Source: Mesobacillus subterraneus
GTDB lineage: Bacteria; Bacillota; Bacilli; Bacillales; Cytobacillaceae
Direction of reading: 5' to 3'
DNA: 64,000 bases
NCBI RefSeq assembly: GCF_020524355.2
Contig: NZ_CP129019.1
Location: 3,844,001-3,908,000, forward strand
This document shows positions 52,959 through 60,406 of the stretch, piece by piece. Numbering within the stretch: position 1 is the first letter of the stretch; each line of letters starts with the position of its first letter. The notes under the pieces are model-generated. The model had not been told where the DNA came from and ran no database searches. It saw nothing but the letters and a program-made list of their open reading frames with translations. Made by a program: the position numbers and the translations under genes.

Positions 52959-52989
52959 ATCTCGAAACAATTTATTTTTAATTCGAGAT
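52959..52989. promoter_or_regulatory. Second, spaced copy of the same operator
   Basis: ATCTCGAA, 15 bp, TTCGAGAT: the same half sites as in the first operator but split apart. Possibly two half-site contacts around the promoter. Confidence 0.5.
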
Positions 52990-52999
52990 AAATTTATCA

Positions 53000-53230
53000 T
53001 GGATTCACAACGACTGTCAATACCTTATTTAGGAATTTATTAAAATTTCACTCAAATCCAGCAAAGACCTTCGCTAACTCCTCCGCAAGTTCTCTGAGTA
53101 TTACCGTAATCACCTAAGAAATAACGATGGCTGAAGTTGAAAAATCCTTCTTCCCTTTCACCAGATCCACAACCTGTCTAGAATTTCACAGTAACTCCTT
53201 CACATATTGAACCTGCTTCAATATTCCGCT
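53000..53230. other. Intergenic stretch left of the cassette, no gene seen
   Basis: No supported frame. Its right end carries the A-run that was the T-run of the original GNAT-gene terminator. Confidence 0.5.
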
Positions 53231-53259
53231 AAAAAAAAGATCCGCCTTCATTATGAAGG
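53231..53259 (-). other. Left target site: displaced half of a terminator plus TSD copy
   Basis: The A8 run and CCGCCTTCA, followed by TTATGAAGG (53251-53259). Joined to the right flank (54750 onward) it restores a 21-bp palindrome CCGCCTTCATTATGAAGGCG(G) with a T8 run on the minus strand, that is, the intrinsic terminator of the GNAT gene at 54759. Confidence 0.85.
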
Positions 53260-53308
53260 TAACCCGTTCGGTTGATAGGGAGAAAACACGAAATAACACA
53301 CCTTTTAG

Positions 53309-53348
53309 AGATGTAATTAGCACGCTAATTCTCATCTCTTTTTTTCGT
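53309..53348 (+). terminator. Inward-facing terminator at the left end of the cassette
   Basis: Stem GAGATG..ATTAGC/GCTAAT..CATCTC followed by seven T on the plus strand. It would stop transcription entering from the left. Confidence 0.8.
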
Positions 53349-53420
53349 TGATATATCAATGATTTATGATGGTTTTATAGGTTTTAGAAGTGGAATTAGC
53401 ACACTAATTAGCATAGTAAA

Positions 53421-53454
53421 TAACAGGTCTACAATAATTTTTGTACACCTGTTA
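53421..53454. repeat. Inverted repeat upstream of uppP
   Basis: TAACAGGT.TACAA pairs with TTGTA.ACCTGTTA with one mismatch and a 6-nt loop. It could be an operator or a leader hairpin of the uppP gene. Confidence 0.5.
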
Positions 53455-53668
53455 AAATGGTCGCTAATTAGGTTATTAAAAAATATTTATGAAGTAAATT
53501 TATAAACCTGTTGCTCCCAATTTGTTTATAAGAATATTTTGTAAATATGTTATTCTATAAATAGAGTTTGTTCAACTAACGGGGCAGGATAGTTGAAGTA
53601 TATCCCTTTAACAATTTTTGGGATTTTGCTATTCTATATATGTGTGAAAGTGGATAAAGGAGAAACTA

Positions 53669-54475
53669 ATGGATATTATTATTGGATTGATTTTGGGCCT
53701 TGTAGAGGGACTTACAGAGTTTGCTCCAGTATCCTCTACTGGCCATATGATTTTGGTAGGCCACTTATTAGGATTTGAGGGGACAATAAGAGTAACAACC
53801 TTCGAGGTAATAGTACAACTAGGCTCTATACTTGCAGTCGTATTTGTTTTTTGGAAACGAATATTAAGCATTCTCGGTCTACATAAGCTTGGGAATGATA
53901 ATAATCAACAGTTAGGAAAGTTAAGGTATACCCATATACTAATAGGAATCCTTCCATTCTTTATACTAGGTGCCTTTTTTTATAGCTTAATAAAAAGCCT
54001 ATTCTCCGCCCAAATAGTTGTAATATCTCTTATCGCGGGTGGCATCTTAATGTTACTAGCAGAGACTTATAAGAAAAATTCACCTACTGCTACTACCTTA
54101 GATCAAGTAACATATAAACAGGCACTTGGAATGGGGTTATTTCAATGTTTAGCACTAGTTCCTGGATTCTCTAGGATGGGAGCAACTTTGTCTGGTGGGC
54201 TGCTAATAGGTATGAACCATCGAACTGCTTCAGAATTTAGTTTTATAATGGCTATACCTATAATGTTTGCAGCTTCTGGTAAAGATTTATTGGAGAATTG
54301 GAACTATCTTAGCGTTAATGACTTGCCATTATTTTTAACAGGATTTTTTACTGCTTTCTTAGTAGCACTAATTGCTATAAGGTTTTTCCTGAATCTTATT
54401 AATAAGATTAAATTAGTGCCGTTTGCAATATATCGGTTTGTATTAGCTATTGTATTCTGGATATTTATTCTCTAA
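53669..54475 (+). CDS. uppP: Undecaprenyl-diphosphatase (BacA/UppP)
   Basis: Dephosphorylates undecaprenyl pyrophosphate on the membrane so the lipid carrier of cell-wall synthesis is recycled; extra copies give bacitracin tolerance. 268 residues with about eight membrane helices. Family motifs are EGLTEFAPVSSTGHM at 13-27 (Glu13, Glu17 and His26 of the active site) and PGFSRMGATLSGG near 170 with the catalytic Arg; usual versions read EFLPVSSTGHL and SRSG, so this is a diverged copy. ATG follows AAAGGAG by 6 nt. It is the single cargo gene of the inverted-repeat cassette and is more AT-rich than its neighbours, a sign of transfer. Confidence 0.95.
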   Translation: MDIIIGLILGLVEGLTEFAPVSSTGHMILVGHLLGFEGTIRVTTFEVIVQLGSILAVVFVFWKRILSILGLHKLGNDNNQQLGKLRYTHILIGILPFFILGAFFYSLIKSLFSAQIVVISLIAGGILMLLAETYKKNSPTATTLDQVTYKQALGMGLFQCLALVPGFSRMGATLSGGLLIGMNHRTASEFSFIMAIPIMFAASGKDLLENWNYLSVNDLPLFLTGFFTAFLVALIAIRFFLNLINKIKLVPFAIYRFVLAIVFWIFIL

Positions 54476-54618
54476 AGCTGTCTGTAGTCTCTAAAGCTGT
54501 CTGTAGGCAGCTTTCCTCTTTGAGTTTACGGACGAGCATTCCTGTAAAAAGCTAAGTTTGTGAACAAATGTACTTAAACTATAGGGTGCTTTAGTTTAAG
54601 AAGTTTTGTTTTCATAGC

Positions 54619-54651
54619 AAAAGGATCAGATTGAATCTGATCCTTTTTTTG
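54619..54651 (+). terminator. Terminator of uppP
   Basis: Stem AAAAGGATCAGATT/AATCTGATCCTTTT with seven T. It is also usable on the minus strand with a shorter T-run. Confidence 0.92.
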
Positions 54652-54740
54652 TATTGTTATTTGTATTGCTAATTAGCTTACTAAAACCCTTGCTAATAAA
54701 CCTGCGAATTAAGTTTTCTCCTTCTCAACCGAACGGGTTA

Positions 54741-54749
54741 TTATGAAGG
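54741..54749. other. Right copy of the 9-bp target duplication
   Basis: TTATGAAGG, identical to 53251-53259, directly followed by CGGACGC, the 5' arm (minus strand) of the split terminator. Confidence 0.85.
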
Positions 54750-54758
54750 CGGACGCTT

Positions 54759-55661
54759 TTATGATCTCAACTCAAAATAATCCATAGTAGATGTCTCTTC
54801 AAACCCGCAAGACTTATAAAGGTCGAGCGCATTTGAGTTTTCCGAAGCTACCTGCAGCATGATTTCCTGAGCGTTAGCTTCCTTCAGCTTTTTAATAGCA
54901 AGCAAAAGAAGCGCTCTTCCGTACCCCTTGCGCCGGTGTTCCGGCAGTACACCGAGACCAAAGATGGCACCTAGTTTCGAGGTCAGCTGCAAATTCACTT
55001 TCCCGATGATTACCCCTTCTTTTTCAACAAGATAAGAAGTCATCCCCCGCTTTTCCTCTACCTCAGGCAGTGGCATGTCATCTGCGTTGACTTCTTCTTC
55101 ATCGTTAAAATAAATCGCGTTCTGTCGGGCGATTTCCTTCGCGTCCGCATTCGCAGCTTTCCGGAAGACAATGCCCGTCAGCTGGTCTGTAGTCGTAACC
55201 GGAACATCTTTTTTCAAATACATCTCATATTCAGAATGCTTGTATTGTGCACCAGTTGTTGCAATGAATTGCTGGCCCGATTCTGAGTTGCGGTCACTTA
55301 ACAATAGCAGGCTGCCTGAACTCCTGCGCCTCCATTCCGCGATGACCAACTCAAACAGCTTGGTGAATACACCCTGGCACCGGTACTCAGGATGCACCAT
55401 CCCATTCACTTCCAACGGACCGCCAAAGCTGCAAATCCCGATATAGCCAATCAACAGCTCCCCATCAAAGTACAAATACTCGTTGATATCCTGAACACCC
55501 TTGCTGCTGTCACCCCTGACCCCAACCTTATAATCAAGCTCCAGTTTCAGAGCGATTTGATCTGTTTGAAGGCACCGGTCCTGAAGTTCGTTGATTACTT
55601 TATAATCCTCATCGTCAATGTTTTCCTTAAGTTTAATCCACGGTTTATGTATTTTTTGCAC
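54759..55661 (-). CDS. Tandem GNAT acetyltransferase
   Basis: 300 residues from GTG 55661, 8 nt after AAGGAG. Two GNAT domains: the first with GMVHPEYRCQGVFTKLFELV, the second with LGVLPEHRRKGYGRALLLLA and the end ENSNALDLYKSCGF. Both acetyl-CoA loops look complete. Its own terminator began about 10 nt after the stop and has been split by the uppP cassette, so its transcripts now run into the cassette. Substrate unknown. Confidence 0.88.
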   Translation of the reverse strand: MQKIHKPWIKLKENIDDEDYKVINELQDRCLQTDQIALKLELDYKVGVRGDSSKGVQDINEYLYFDGELLIGYIGICSFGGPLEVNGMVHPEYRCQGVFTKLFELVIAEWRRRSSGSLLLLSDRNSESGQQFIATTGAQYKHSEYEMYLKKDVPVTTTDQLTGIVFRKAANADAKEIARQNAIYFNDEEEVNADDMPLPEVEEKRGMTSYLVEKEGVIIGKVNLQLTSKLGAIFGLGVLPEHRRKGYGRALLLLAIKKLKEANAQEIMLQVASENSNALDLYKSCGFEETSTMDYFELRS

Positions 55662-55770
55662 TGTCAGCGCTCCTTAAATCCCTTTTTATCGTCATATATT
55701 TTATTCGCTTAACCATTCGTACACTCCTTTTTTATCAAACGAAAGTTTTCAATGACAAGAATCAATACAG

Positions 55771-55802
55771 AAAAAAGCTGCCGTTGACTTCCCGGCAGCT
55801 AA
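55771..55802 (-). terminator. Terminator of doxX copy 1
   Basis: Minus-strand stem AGCTGCCG/CGGCAGCT with a 9-nt loop and TTTTT tail. Confidence 0.9.
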
Positions 55803-55829
55803 TGTATTTGAAGGAGAATTTAACTAATG

Positions 55830-56345
55830 TTAAGCGACGTTACGAGTGACTTCTTCTCCTCGCTTGAAAACAGTTTTGCGGATGAATGGTACCACCCAGC
55901 GGTCTAAACCGTATTTGCCTGCGTTGTAGCCTGCGAACAGGATGATGAATCCGAAGAAGATGTCAGTTGGATTGTGAGATACTGTTCCAGCTAAGAAGAA
56001 GCTGAAGTTCATCACTAGACCGAAGAACATTGCAGCAGTTGTCAGTGTTCCCAGAATTAACCCAAGACCCACAAGGAATTCTCCTAGCGGCACGATGAAG
56101 TTGAACAAATCGACGTTCGGAATCGCAAAGTTTTCAAGGAAATTCACATACCAGCCATACACCATGTTTCCATCCGGGCCTTTTACAGGGTTCGCCACCG
56201 CATTCTTTAAGTATCCAGAAGCGTCGAAGCCTTCACCTGTCAATTTGCCCCACCCAGCAGTCATCCAGTTGTATCCAAGCCATACCCTAATGACAGTCAA
56301 TATACCAGCAGCAACATTGTTTTCTCTTAACCACTTAGCAAACAT
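55830..56345 (-). CDS. DoxX-family membrane protein, copy 1
   Basis: 171 residues from ATG 56345, after GAGTGAGG; a longer frame crosses the regulatory site and is rejected. Four to five membrane helices with the DoxX signatures VIRVWLGYNWMTAGWGKL and VPLGEFLVGLGLILG. Related proteins take part in quinone or thiosulfate redox chemistry or thiol-stress response. It is almost identical to the gene at 57325, with the sequences differing mainly at the C-terminus (KRGEEVTRNVA against KGREEAARNAA). A Rex/FNR-like palindrome lies upstream. Confidence 0.92.
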   Translation of the reverse strand: MFAKWLRENNVAAGILTVIRVWLGYNWMTAGWGKLTGEGFDASGYLKNAVANPVKGPDGNMVYGWYVNFLENFAIPNVDLFNFIVPLGEFLVGLGLILGTLTTAAMFFGLVMNFSFFLAGTVSHNPTDIFFGFIILFAGYNAGKYGLDRWVVPFIRKTVFKRGEEVTRNVA

Positions 56346-56419
56346 GTTCCTCACTCCAGTAAATGATTTAGTATTAGTACACTTATAAGATAACAAATAA
56401 ATCTCGAAAGCAGGGTTAT

Positions 56420-56437
56420 TTGTGAACATTTTCACAA
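56420..56437. promoter_or_regulatory. Rex/FNR-like operator of doxX copy 1
   Basis: TTGTGAACATTTTCACAA matches the Rex consensus TTGTGAA-N4-TTCACAA exactly and also the FNR form TGTGA-N6-TCACA. It is 75 bp upstream of the start codon. Confidence 0.7.
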
Positions 56438-56586
56438 TTTTGTTGAAATGTTATGAACGAATGATGACAAAGCCTCCTAATCTGCAATATCATCTCCTTC
56501 AATTTTGCAAAAAAATCTTTTCACCCTGCATAGCGCTCTGATTTCAAGCCATCATAAAGACGAATACACTACAAGGAGTGAACGGG

Positions 56587-57204
56587 ATGAAAAAATCAAT
56601 AATCCTCGCAGGCTGTGCTGTTTTTACCCTTGGGCTGGCTGGATGCGGAGCGAATAACAATGCAGCCGACGACAACGGCGAACAGCAAGTCCAAATTTCC
56701 CAGGTTCGACGTGGTCCTGCTACAGAAGAAAACAAATTGCAGCTGGCAGATCGCGCAGAACGACAGGTTGAACAGATGCCAGAAGTAGACGACGCTCGTG
56801 TCATCATCACGGAGAATAATGCGTATGTTGCCGTAAGACTGGCGACCGATAATAACGGCAATGCTGACGTCAATGATGCTTTGGATGGAAACGGCAGAAC
56901 GTTCGCAGAAAATGGCCGAGTAGACCAAGATGATAACCCTGCAGGAAACGACGGAATCATCGACGGCCATGGTGATGCCGGAGATGAAACAAACAGAAAC
57001 ACTGCTCGTGGAAATGGATTGGAACGAGAAATTGAACAAAAGGTCCGCCAATCTCAAAGAGGGCTCGACAAGGTATATGTCTCTGTAGACGATAACGCCT
57101 TTGACTGGATGGGTACATTTGCTGATGATATCCGCAATAACAGAAACAGAGACGGTCTATTTGATGACTTCAGAAACTCAATGGGCAATTTCTTCGGAAG
57201 ATAA
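56587..57204 (+). CDS. YhcN/YlaJ-family sporulation-type lipoprotein
   Basis: 205 residues from ATG 56587, 8 nt after AAGGAG. Lipobox LAGC, then an Asn/Asp-rich linker. The YhcN/YlaJ domain is visible (KLQLADRAERQVEQMPEVDD, ARVIITENNAYVAVRL) but is interrupted by a long Asp/Asn/Gly-rich insert (NADVNDALDGNGRTFAENGR, to about residue 145) before it resumes with LEREIEQKVRQSQRGLDKVY. Related proteins sit in the spore or forespore membrane. It lies between the two DoxX copies on the opposite strand. Confidence 0.88.
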   Translation: MKKSIILAGCAVFTLGLAGCGANNNAADDNGEQQVQISQVRRGPATEENKLQLADRAERQVEQMPEVDDARVIITENNAYVAVRLATDNNGNADVNDALDGNGRTFAENGRVDQDDNPAGNDGIIDGHGDAGDETNRNTARGNGLEREIEQKVRQSQRGLDKVYVSVDDNAFDWMGTFADDIRNNRNRDGLFDDFRNSMGNFFGR

Positions 57205-57217
57205 GTTCATGTGCTAG

Positions 57218-57246
57218 GCATAGGATTGATTTTCCTATGCTTTTAC
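57218..57246 (+). terminator. Terminator of the YhcN-type gene
   Basis: Stem GCATAGGA/TCCTATGC with a 7-nt loop and TTTT tail. Confidence 0.85.
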
Positions 57247-57261
57247 ACTTTAAAAAAAGAC

Positions 57262-57297
57262 AAAAAAAAACGGCTGCCAGGAAATACCCGGCAGCTC
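57262..57297 (-). terminator. Terminator of doxX copy 2
   Basis: Minus-strand stem GAGCTGCCGG/CTGGCAGC with C and a run of nine T after the hairpin. Confidence 0.9.
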
Positions 57298-57324
57298 GAT
57301 TATTTAAAGGGGGATTTAACTATG

Positions 57325-57840
57325 TTAAGCAGCGTTTCGTGCAGCTTCTTCTCTTCCCTTGAAAACAGTTTTTCGGATGAATGGTACCACCCAGCGGTCT
57401 AAACCGTATTTGCCTGCGTTGTAGCCTGCGAACAGGATGATGAATCCGAAGAAGATGTCAGTTGGATTGTGAGATACTGTTCCAGCTAAGAAGAAGCTGA
57501 AGTTCATCACTAGACCGAAGAACATTGCAGCAGTTGTCAGTGTTCCCAGTATTAACCCAAGACCCACAAGGAATTCTCCTAGCGGCACGATGAAGTTGAA
57601 CAGATCGACGTTTGGAATCGCAAAGTTTTCTAGGAAGTTCACATACCAGCCATACACCATGTTTCCATCCGGGCCTTTTACAGGGTTCGCCACCGCATTT
57701 TTCAAGTATCCAGAAGCGTCGAAGCCTTCACCTGTCAATTTGCCCCATCCAGCAGTCATCCAGTTGTATCCAAGCCATACCCTAATGACAGTCAATATAC
57801 CAGCAGCAACATTGTTTTCTCTTAACCATTTAGCAAACAT
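57325..57840 (-). CDS. DoxX-family membrane protein, copy 2
   Basis: 171 residues from ATG 57840. Protein and DNA are nearly identical to copy 1 through the coding region and the ribosome site, while the promoter regions diverge beyond about 40 bp upstream. This indicates recent duplication or ongoing gene conversion. It has its own terminator and its own TGTGA-N6-TCACA site, so the two copies may respond to related but not identical signals. Confidence 0.92.
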   Translation of the reverse strand: MFAKWLRENNVAAGILTVIRVWLGYNWMTAGWGKLTGEGFDASGYLKNAVANPVKGPDGNMVYGWYVNFLENFAIPNVDLFNFIVPLGEFLVGLGLILGTLTTAAMFFGLVMNFSFFLAGTVSHNPTDIFFGFIILFAGYNAGKYGLDRWVVPFIRKTVFKGREEAARNAA

Positions 57841-57914
57841 GTTCCTCACTCCAATAAGTTATTTAATATTATTACACTATTAAGATATCAAATTCAGCGA
57901 AGAAAAATACTGCG

Positions 57915-57932
57915 TTGTGACATTAGTCACAA
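57915..57932. promoter_or_regulatory. Rex/FNR-like operator of doxX copy 2
   Basis: TTGTGACATTAGTCACAA: fits TGTGA-N6-TCACA fully and the Rex box with one change per arm. Same distance from the start codon (75 bp) as in copy 1. Confidence 0.65.
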
Positions 57933-58086
57933 TTCTGTTGAAAAGCTTTGACCAAATTATGTCAGAGGGATCAATTCGAAATTAATTGCCCGCTATTACC
58001 GTCGCTAATTGTAAATTTTAAAGTGCTTGTCTATACTAGAAGTGTATATATCAGAATATTCATTTTATAAAAGGTGGCAAATACAT

Positions 58087-58458
58087 ATGAAACTCGGTGC
58101 ATTTTCTGTAAGCTTAACTGTAAAAGACATTGCAGCTTCGAAATCTTTTTATGAAAACCTTGGATTTCAAGCCCTGGGTGGAGACATCAATCAAAATTGG
58201 CTGATTATGAAGAATGAAAACTGCATTATCGGACTGTTCCAGGGGATGTTTGAAAAAAATATCCTTACCTTCAATCCTGGCTGGAATCAAAATGCTGAAA
58301 ACCTGGAAAGCTTCACTGATGTTCGCGAACTTCAAAAGCAGCTTAAAGAAAATGGAGTTACGTTCCTTACTGAAGCAGATGAATCTGGAGAGGGTCCGGC
58401 TCATTTTACAATTGAAGATCCTGATGGCAATCAGATTCTTGTTGACCAGCATAGATAA
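58087..58458 (+). CDS. VOC-family (glyoxalase fold) protein
   Basis: 123 residues from ATG 58087, 9 nt after AAGGTGG; an upstream in-frame start lacks a ribosome site. One VOC domain from GAFSVSLTVKDIAASKSFYE to HFTIEDPDGNQILVDQH. It is followed 30 nt later by a DUF1801 gene on the same strand, so the two may be co-transcribed. Substrate unknown. Confidence 0.9.
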   Translation: MKLGAFSVSLTVKDIAASKSFYENLGFQALGGDINQNWLIMKNENCIIGLFQGMFEKNILTFNPGWNQNAENLESFTDVRELQKQLKENGVTFLTEADESGEGPAHFTIEDPDGNQILVDQHR

Positions 58459-58488
58459 GTATATGAATGGAAGGGAGGCGTTTTGATC

Positions 58489-58911
58489 ATGTACGAACTG
58501 AAAACGAAGGAGAACGACAATAGTGTCATCGAATTCATTGAAAATGTCGACAGCCCTAAAAAGCGGGATGATGCTTATAGACTCTTGGATATTTTTACAG
58601 AAACGACAGGTTATCCTGCAAAAATGTGGGGACCAAGCATTATTGGCTTTGGCTCCTATCATTATAAGTATGATTCCGGTCACGAAGGCGACGCGCCACT
58701 TGTTGGCTTTTCACCTCGGAAGGCAAAAATAAGCTTATATTTCGCGACCGGCGACACGGAAAGAGAAGCGTTACTAGAAAAGTTCGGCAAACATACTTCA
58801 GGGAAAGCATGTGTGTACATAAATAAAGTAGCGGATATTGATGTGGAGGTATTAAAAGCATTGATCAATCAGTCTGTAGTATTTTTAACAGAAAGATATC
58901 CGACTGGTTAA
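58489..58911 (+). CDS. DUF1801 protein
   Basis: 140 residues. The family core GYPAKMWGPSIIGFGSYHYK and GFSPRKAKISLYF is clear. Cytoplasmic, similar to frataxin-like YdhG proteins. ATG 58489 is 11 nt after GGGAGG; a TTG two codons earlier is 4-5 nt from it and may be the true start. Function unknown. Confidence 0.88.
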   Translation: MYELKTKENDNSVIEFIENVDSPKKRDDAYRLLDIFTETTGYPAKMWGPSIIGFGSYHYKYDSGHEGDAPLVGFSPRKAKISLYFATGDTEREALLEKFGKHTSGKACVYINKVADIDVEVLKALINQSVVFLTERYPTG

Positions 58912-59017
58912 GGAGAAATTAAGAGAGCCAATCACGGCAACAAATTTTTCAGCAAGACCGGTCGGTTTTTAAAGTTGAACCAAAATACCCCCTATAGCCA
59001 TCTACAACAAAATTTTT

Positions 59018-60256
59018 TTATTTCCTAAGCAAAAAAAGTAAAACCTCGCCGATGCTTGGCGAGGTTTTCATATTGTAGCCTTCATTCTCTCTTTTTTTTC
59101 CATGCAAAGAGTAGTAGATAAAGATACCCGCTATGATTAATGGCACCATCGCCAGATACAATCCGCGATATCCGAAATCCGGGATCATGTATCCCAGCAG
59201 GAAGGGCCCGAAGCCAATCCCGATATCCATCATGATGAAAAAGGTCGAAGTGGCCATTCCCATCCGGTGCGGAGGTGTCATCTTAATGGCAATCGTTTGT
59301 GCGACAGATTGGAAATTGCCATACCCTAACCCAATAAGGGCGGCCCCTAACAGGAACACGGCACTGGATTGCGCCTGGCTTAGTGCATACATCCCAAGGG
59401 CAAAGGCCATCAATGCCGGATACACAACGCTGTTGGCACCTTTTGCGTCCATAAGCTTCCCGGTGAATGGACGGGAGAATAAGACAGCCATCGCATAAAC
59501 AAAGAAGTACATACTGCCTGCGTCTGTCAATTCAGCTTCCTTTGCAAATGACGCGATGAATGATAGAGTACCTGAATATGCAAGCGCAATGACGAACATG
59601 ACAATCGAGATTGGCAAGGCGTTAGGTTCTAAATAGTTTGCCAGACTGAAGCGGCTGCTTTTATTTCCTTTTCCTTCTCCCTGATCATCCACAGCAGGCT
59701 CATTTACCCTAAGGGCGATTGGCAAGCTGACAAGCCCGACGACAAGGGAAAAGATGAACATGCTTTGATAGCCAAACTCAGCAATCATCCCGAGGCCAAT
59801 CAAAGGACCAACTGCGGTCGATAAAATCACACTCAAGCTGAAATAGCTGATTCCTTCTCCTTTCCTGCTTGCAGGAACCACTTGTGCCACAATCGTCCCC
59901 GTTGCTGTCGCCGCAAACCCGATTCCGACACCATGGAGAAAACGGACAATCAGGAGGACATAGATATTCGATGGAATTAAATATAAAACAGTGATCAGGA
60001 CGAAAAACAAGATTCCTCCGATTAACATTTTCCTGCTGCCAATCCTCGCAATTTCCTTGCCGGCATACAACCTGGCAAAAAGAACGCCGATGATGAAGAT
60101 GCTCGACGCCAATCCTGCCATGCTCGTTGAAGCTCCATACGTATCAGTCGCATAGGAAGCCATTGTGACAATCAATAAATACATCGAAAGCATCATCACG
60201 AAATTCACTAGAGAAATCGAAATGAAATCTTTTGTCCATAATTTTTCTTTTTGCAT
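59018..60256 (-). CDS. MFS transporter with a stop codon beyond its own terminator
   Basis: 412 codons, twelve membrane helices, with the MFS loop motif RLYAGKEIARIGSRKMLIGG between helices 2 and 3 and an antiporter-like stretch VILSTAVGPLIGL. Drug or sugar exporter of unknown substrate. The C-terminus is odd: the frame reads through the terminator hairpin (59044-59064) and its T-run and stops only at 59018. Shortening the A8 run at about 59093-59100 by one base would give a stop just before the hairpin. A recent homopolymer slip or sequencing error is likely. Otherwise the mRNA would end before the stop. Confidence 0.88.
   Translation of the reverse strand: MQKEKLWTKDFISISLVNFVMMLSMYLLIVTMASYATDTYGASTSMAGLASSIFIIGVLFARLYAGKEIARIGSRKMLIGGILFFVLITVLYLIPSNIYVLLIVRFLHGVGIGFAATATGTIVAQVVPASRKGEGISYFSLSVILSTAVGPLIGLGMIAEFGYQSMFIFSLVVGLVSLPIALRVNEPAVDDQGEGKGNKSSRFSLANYLEPNALPISIVMFVIALAYSGTLSFIASFAKEAELTDAGSMYFFVYAMAVLFSRPFTGKLMDAKGANSVVYPALMAFALGMYALSQAQSSAVFLLGAALIGLGYGNFQSVAQTIAIKMTPPHRMGMATSTFFIMMDIGIGFGPFLLGYMIPDFGYRGLYLAMVPLIIAGIFIYYSLHGKKRENEGYNMKTSPSIGEVLLFLLRK
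59022..59067 (-). terminator. Terminator of the MFS gene (inside its present reading frame)
   Basis: Minus-strand stem ACCTCGCC/GGCGAGGT with a 6-nt loop, TTTTAC and seven T. Confidence 0.92.
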
Positions 60257-60365
60257 ACGTTCACCTTCAAACTCTAAGATGTAAAATAATATTTCGAGAA
60301 CCGAATTAATTATACCGTTTTACATCATAAATGTCCATGATGGTGAATCTTCCGGGATCATTTCA

Positions 60366-60402
60366 AAAAAAAAGACTGAATCCCCATGGAATCCAGCCTG
60401 TC
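60366..60402 (-). terminator. Terminator of the fasciclin gene
   Basis: Minus-strand imperfect hairpin CTGGATTCC/GGGATTCAG followed by nine T, directly after the stop codon. Confidence 0.8.
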
Positions 60403-60406
60403 GTAC

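Larger units (their letters stand above)
53260..54740. mobile_element. Transposase-less mobile cassette carrying uppP
   Basis: 1481 bp bounded by inverted repeats that begin TAACCCGTTCGGTTGA and match over 28 bp with two mismatches (53260-53287 and 54713-54740). The 9-bp sequence TTATGAAGG lies directly outside both ends, a target duplication. The only clear gene inside is uppP. No transposase frame is present, so movement would need an enzyme in trans. The design is that of the mobile insertion cassettes (MICs) known from the Bacillus cereus group. Inside, AATTAGC/GCTAATT motifs recur near both ends (53315, 53324, 53394, 53463, 54668, 54692), and terminators lie at both sides of the gene. 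Confidence 0.85.

Noticed and set aside
53593..53778. 61-codon frame overlapping the start of uppP as a leader peptide
   Set aside because: Weak ribosome site and the C-terminal half is just the uppP start in another frame; could be chance.
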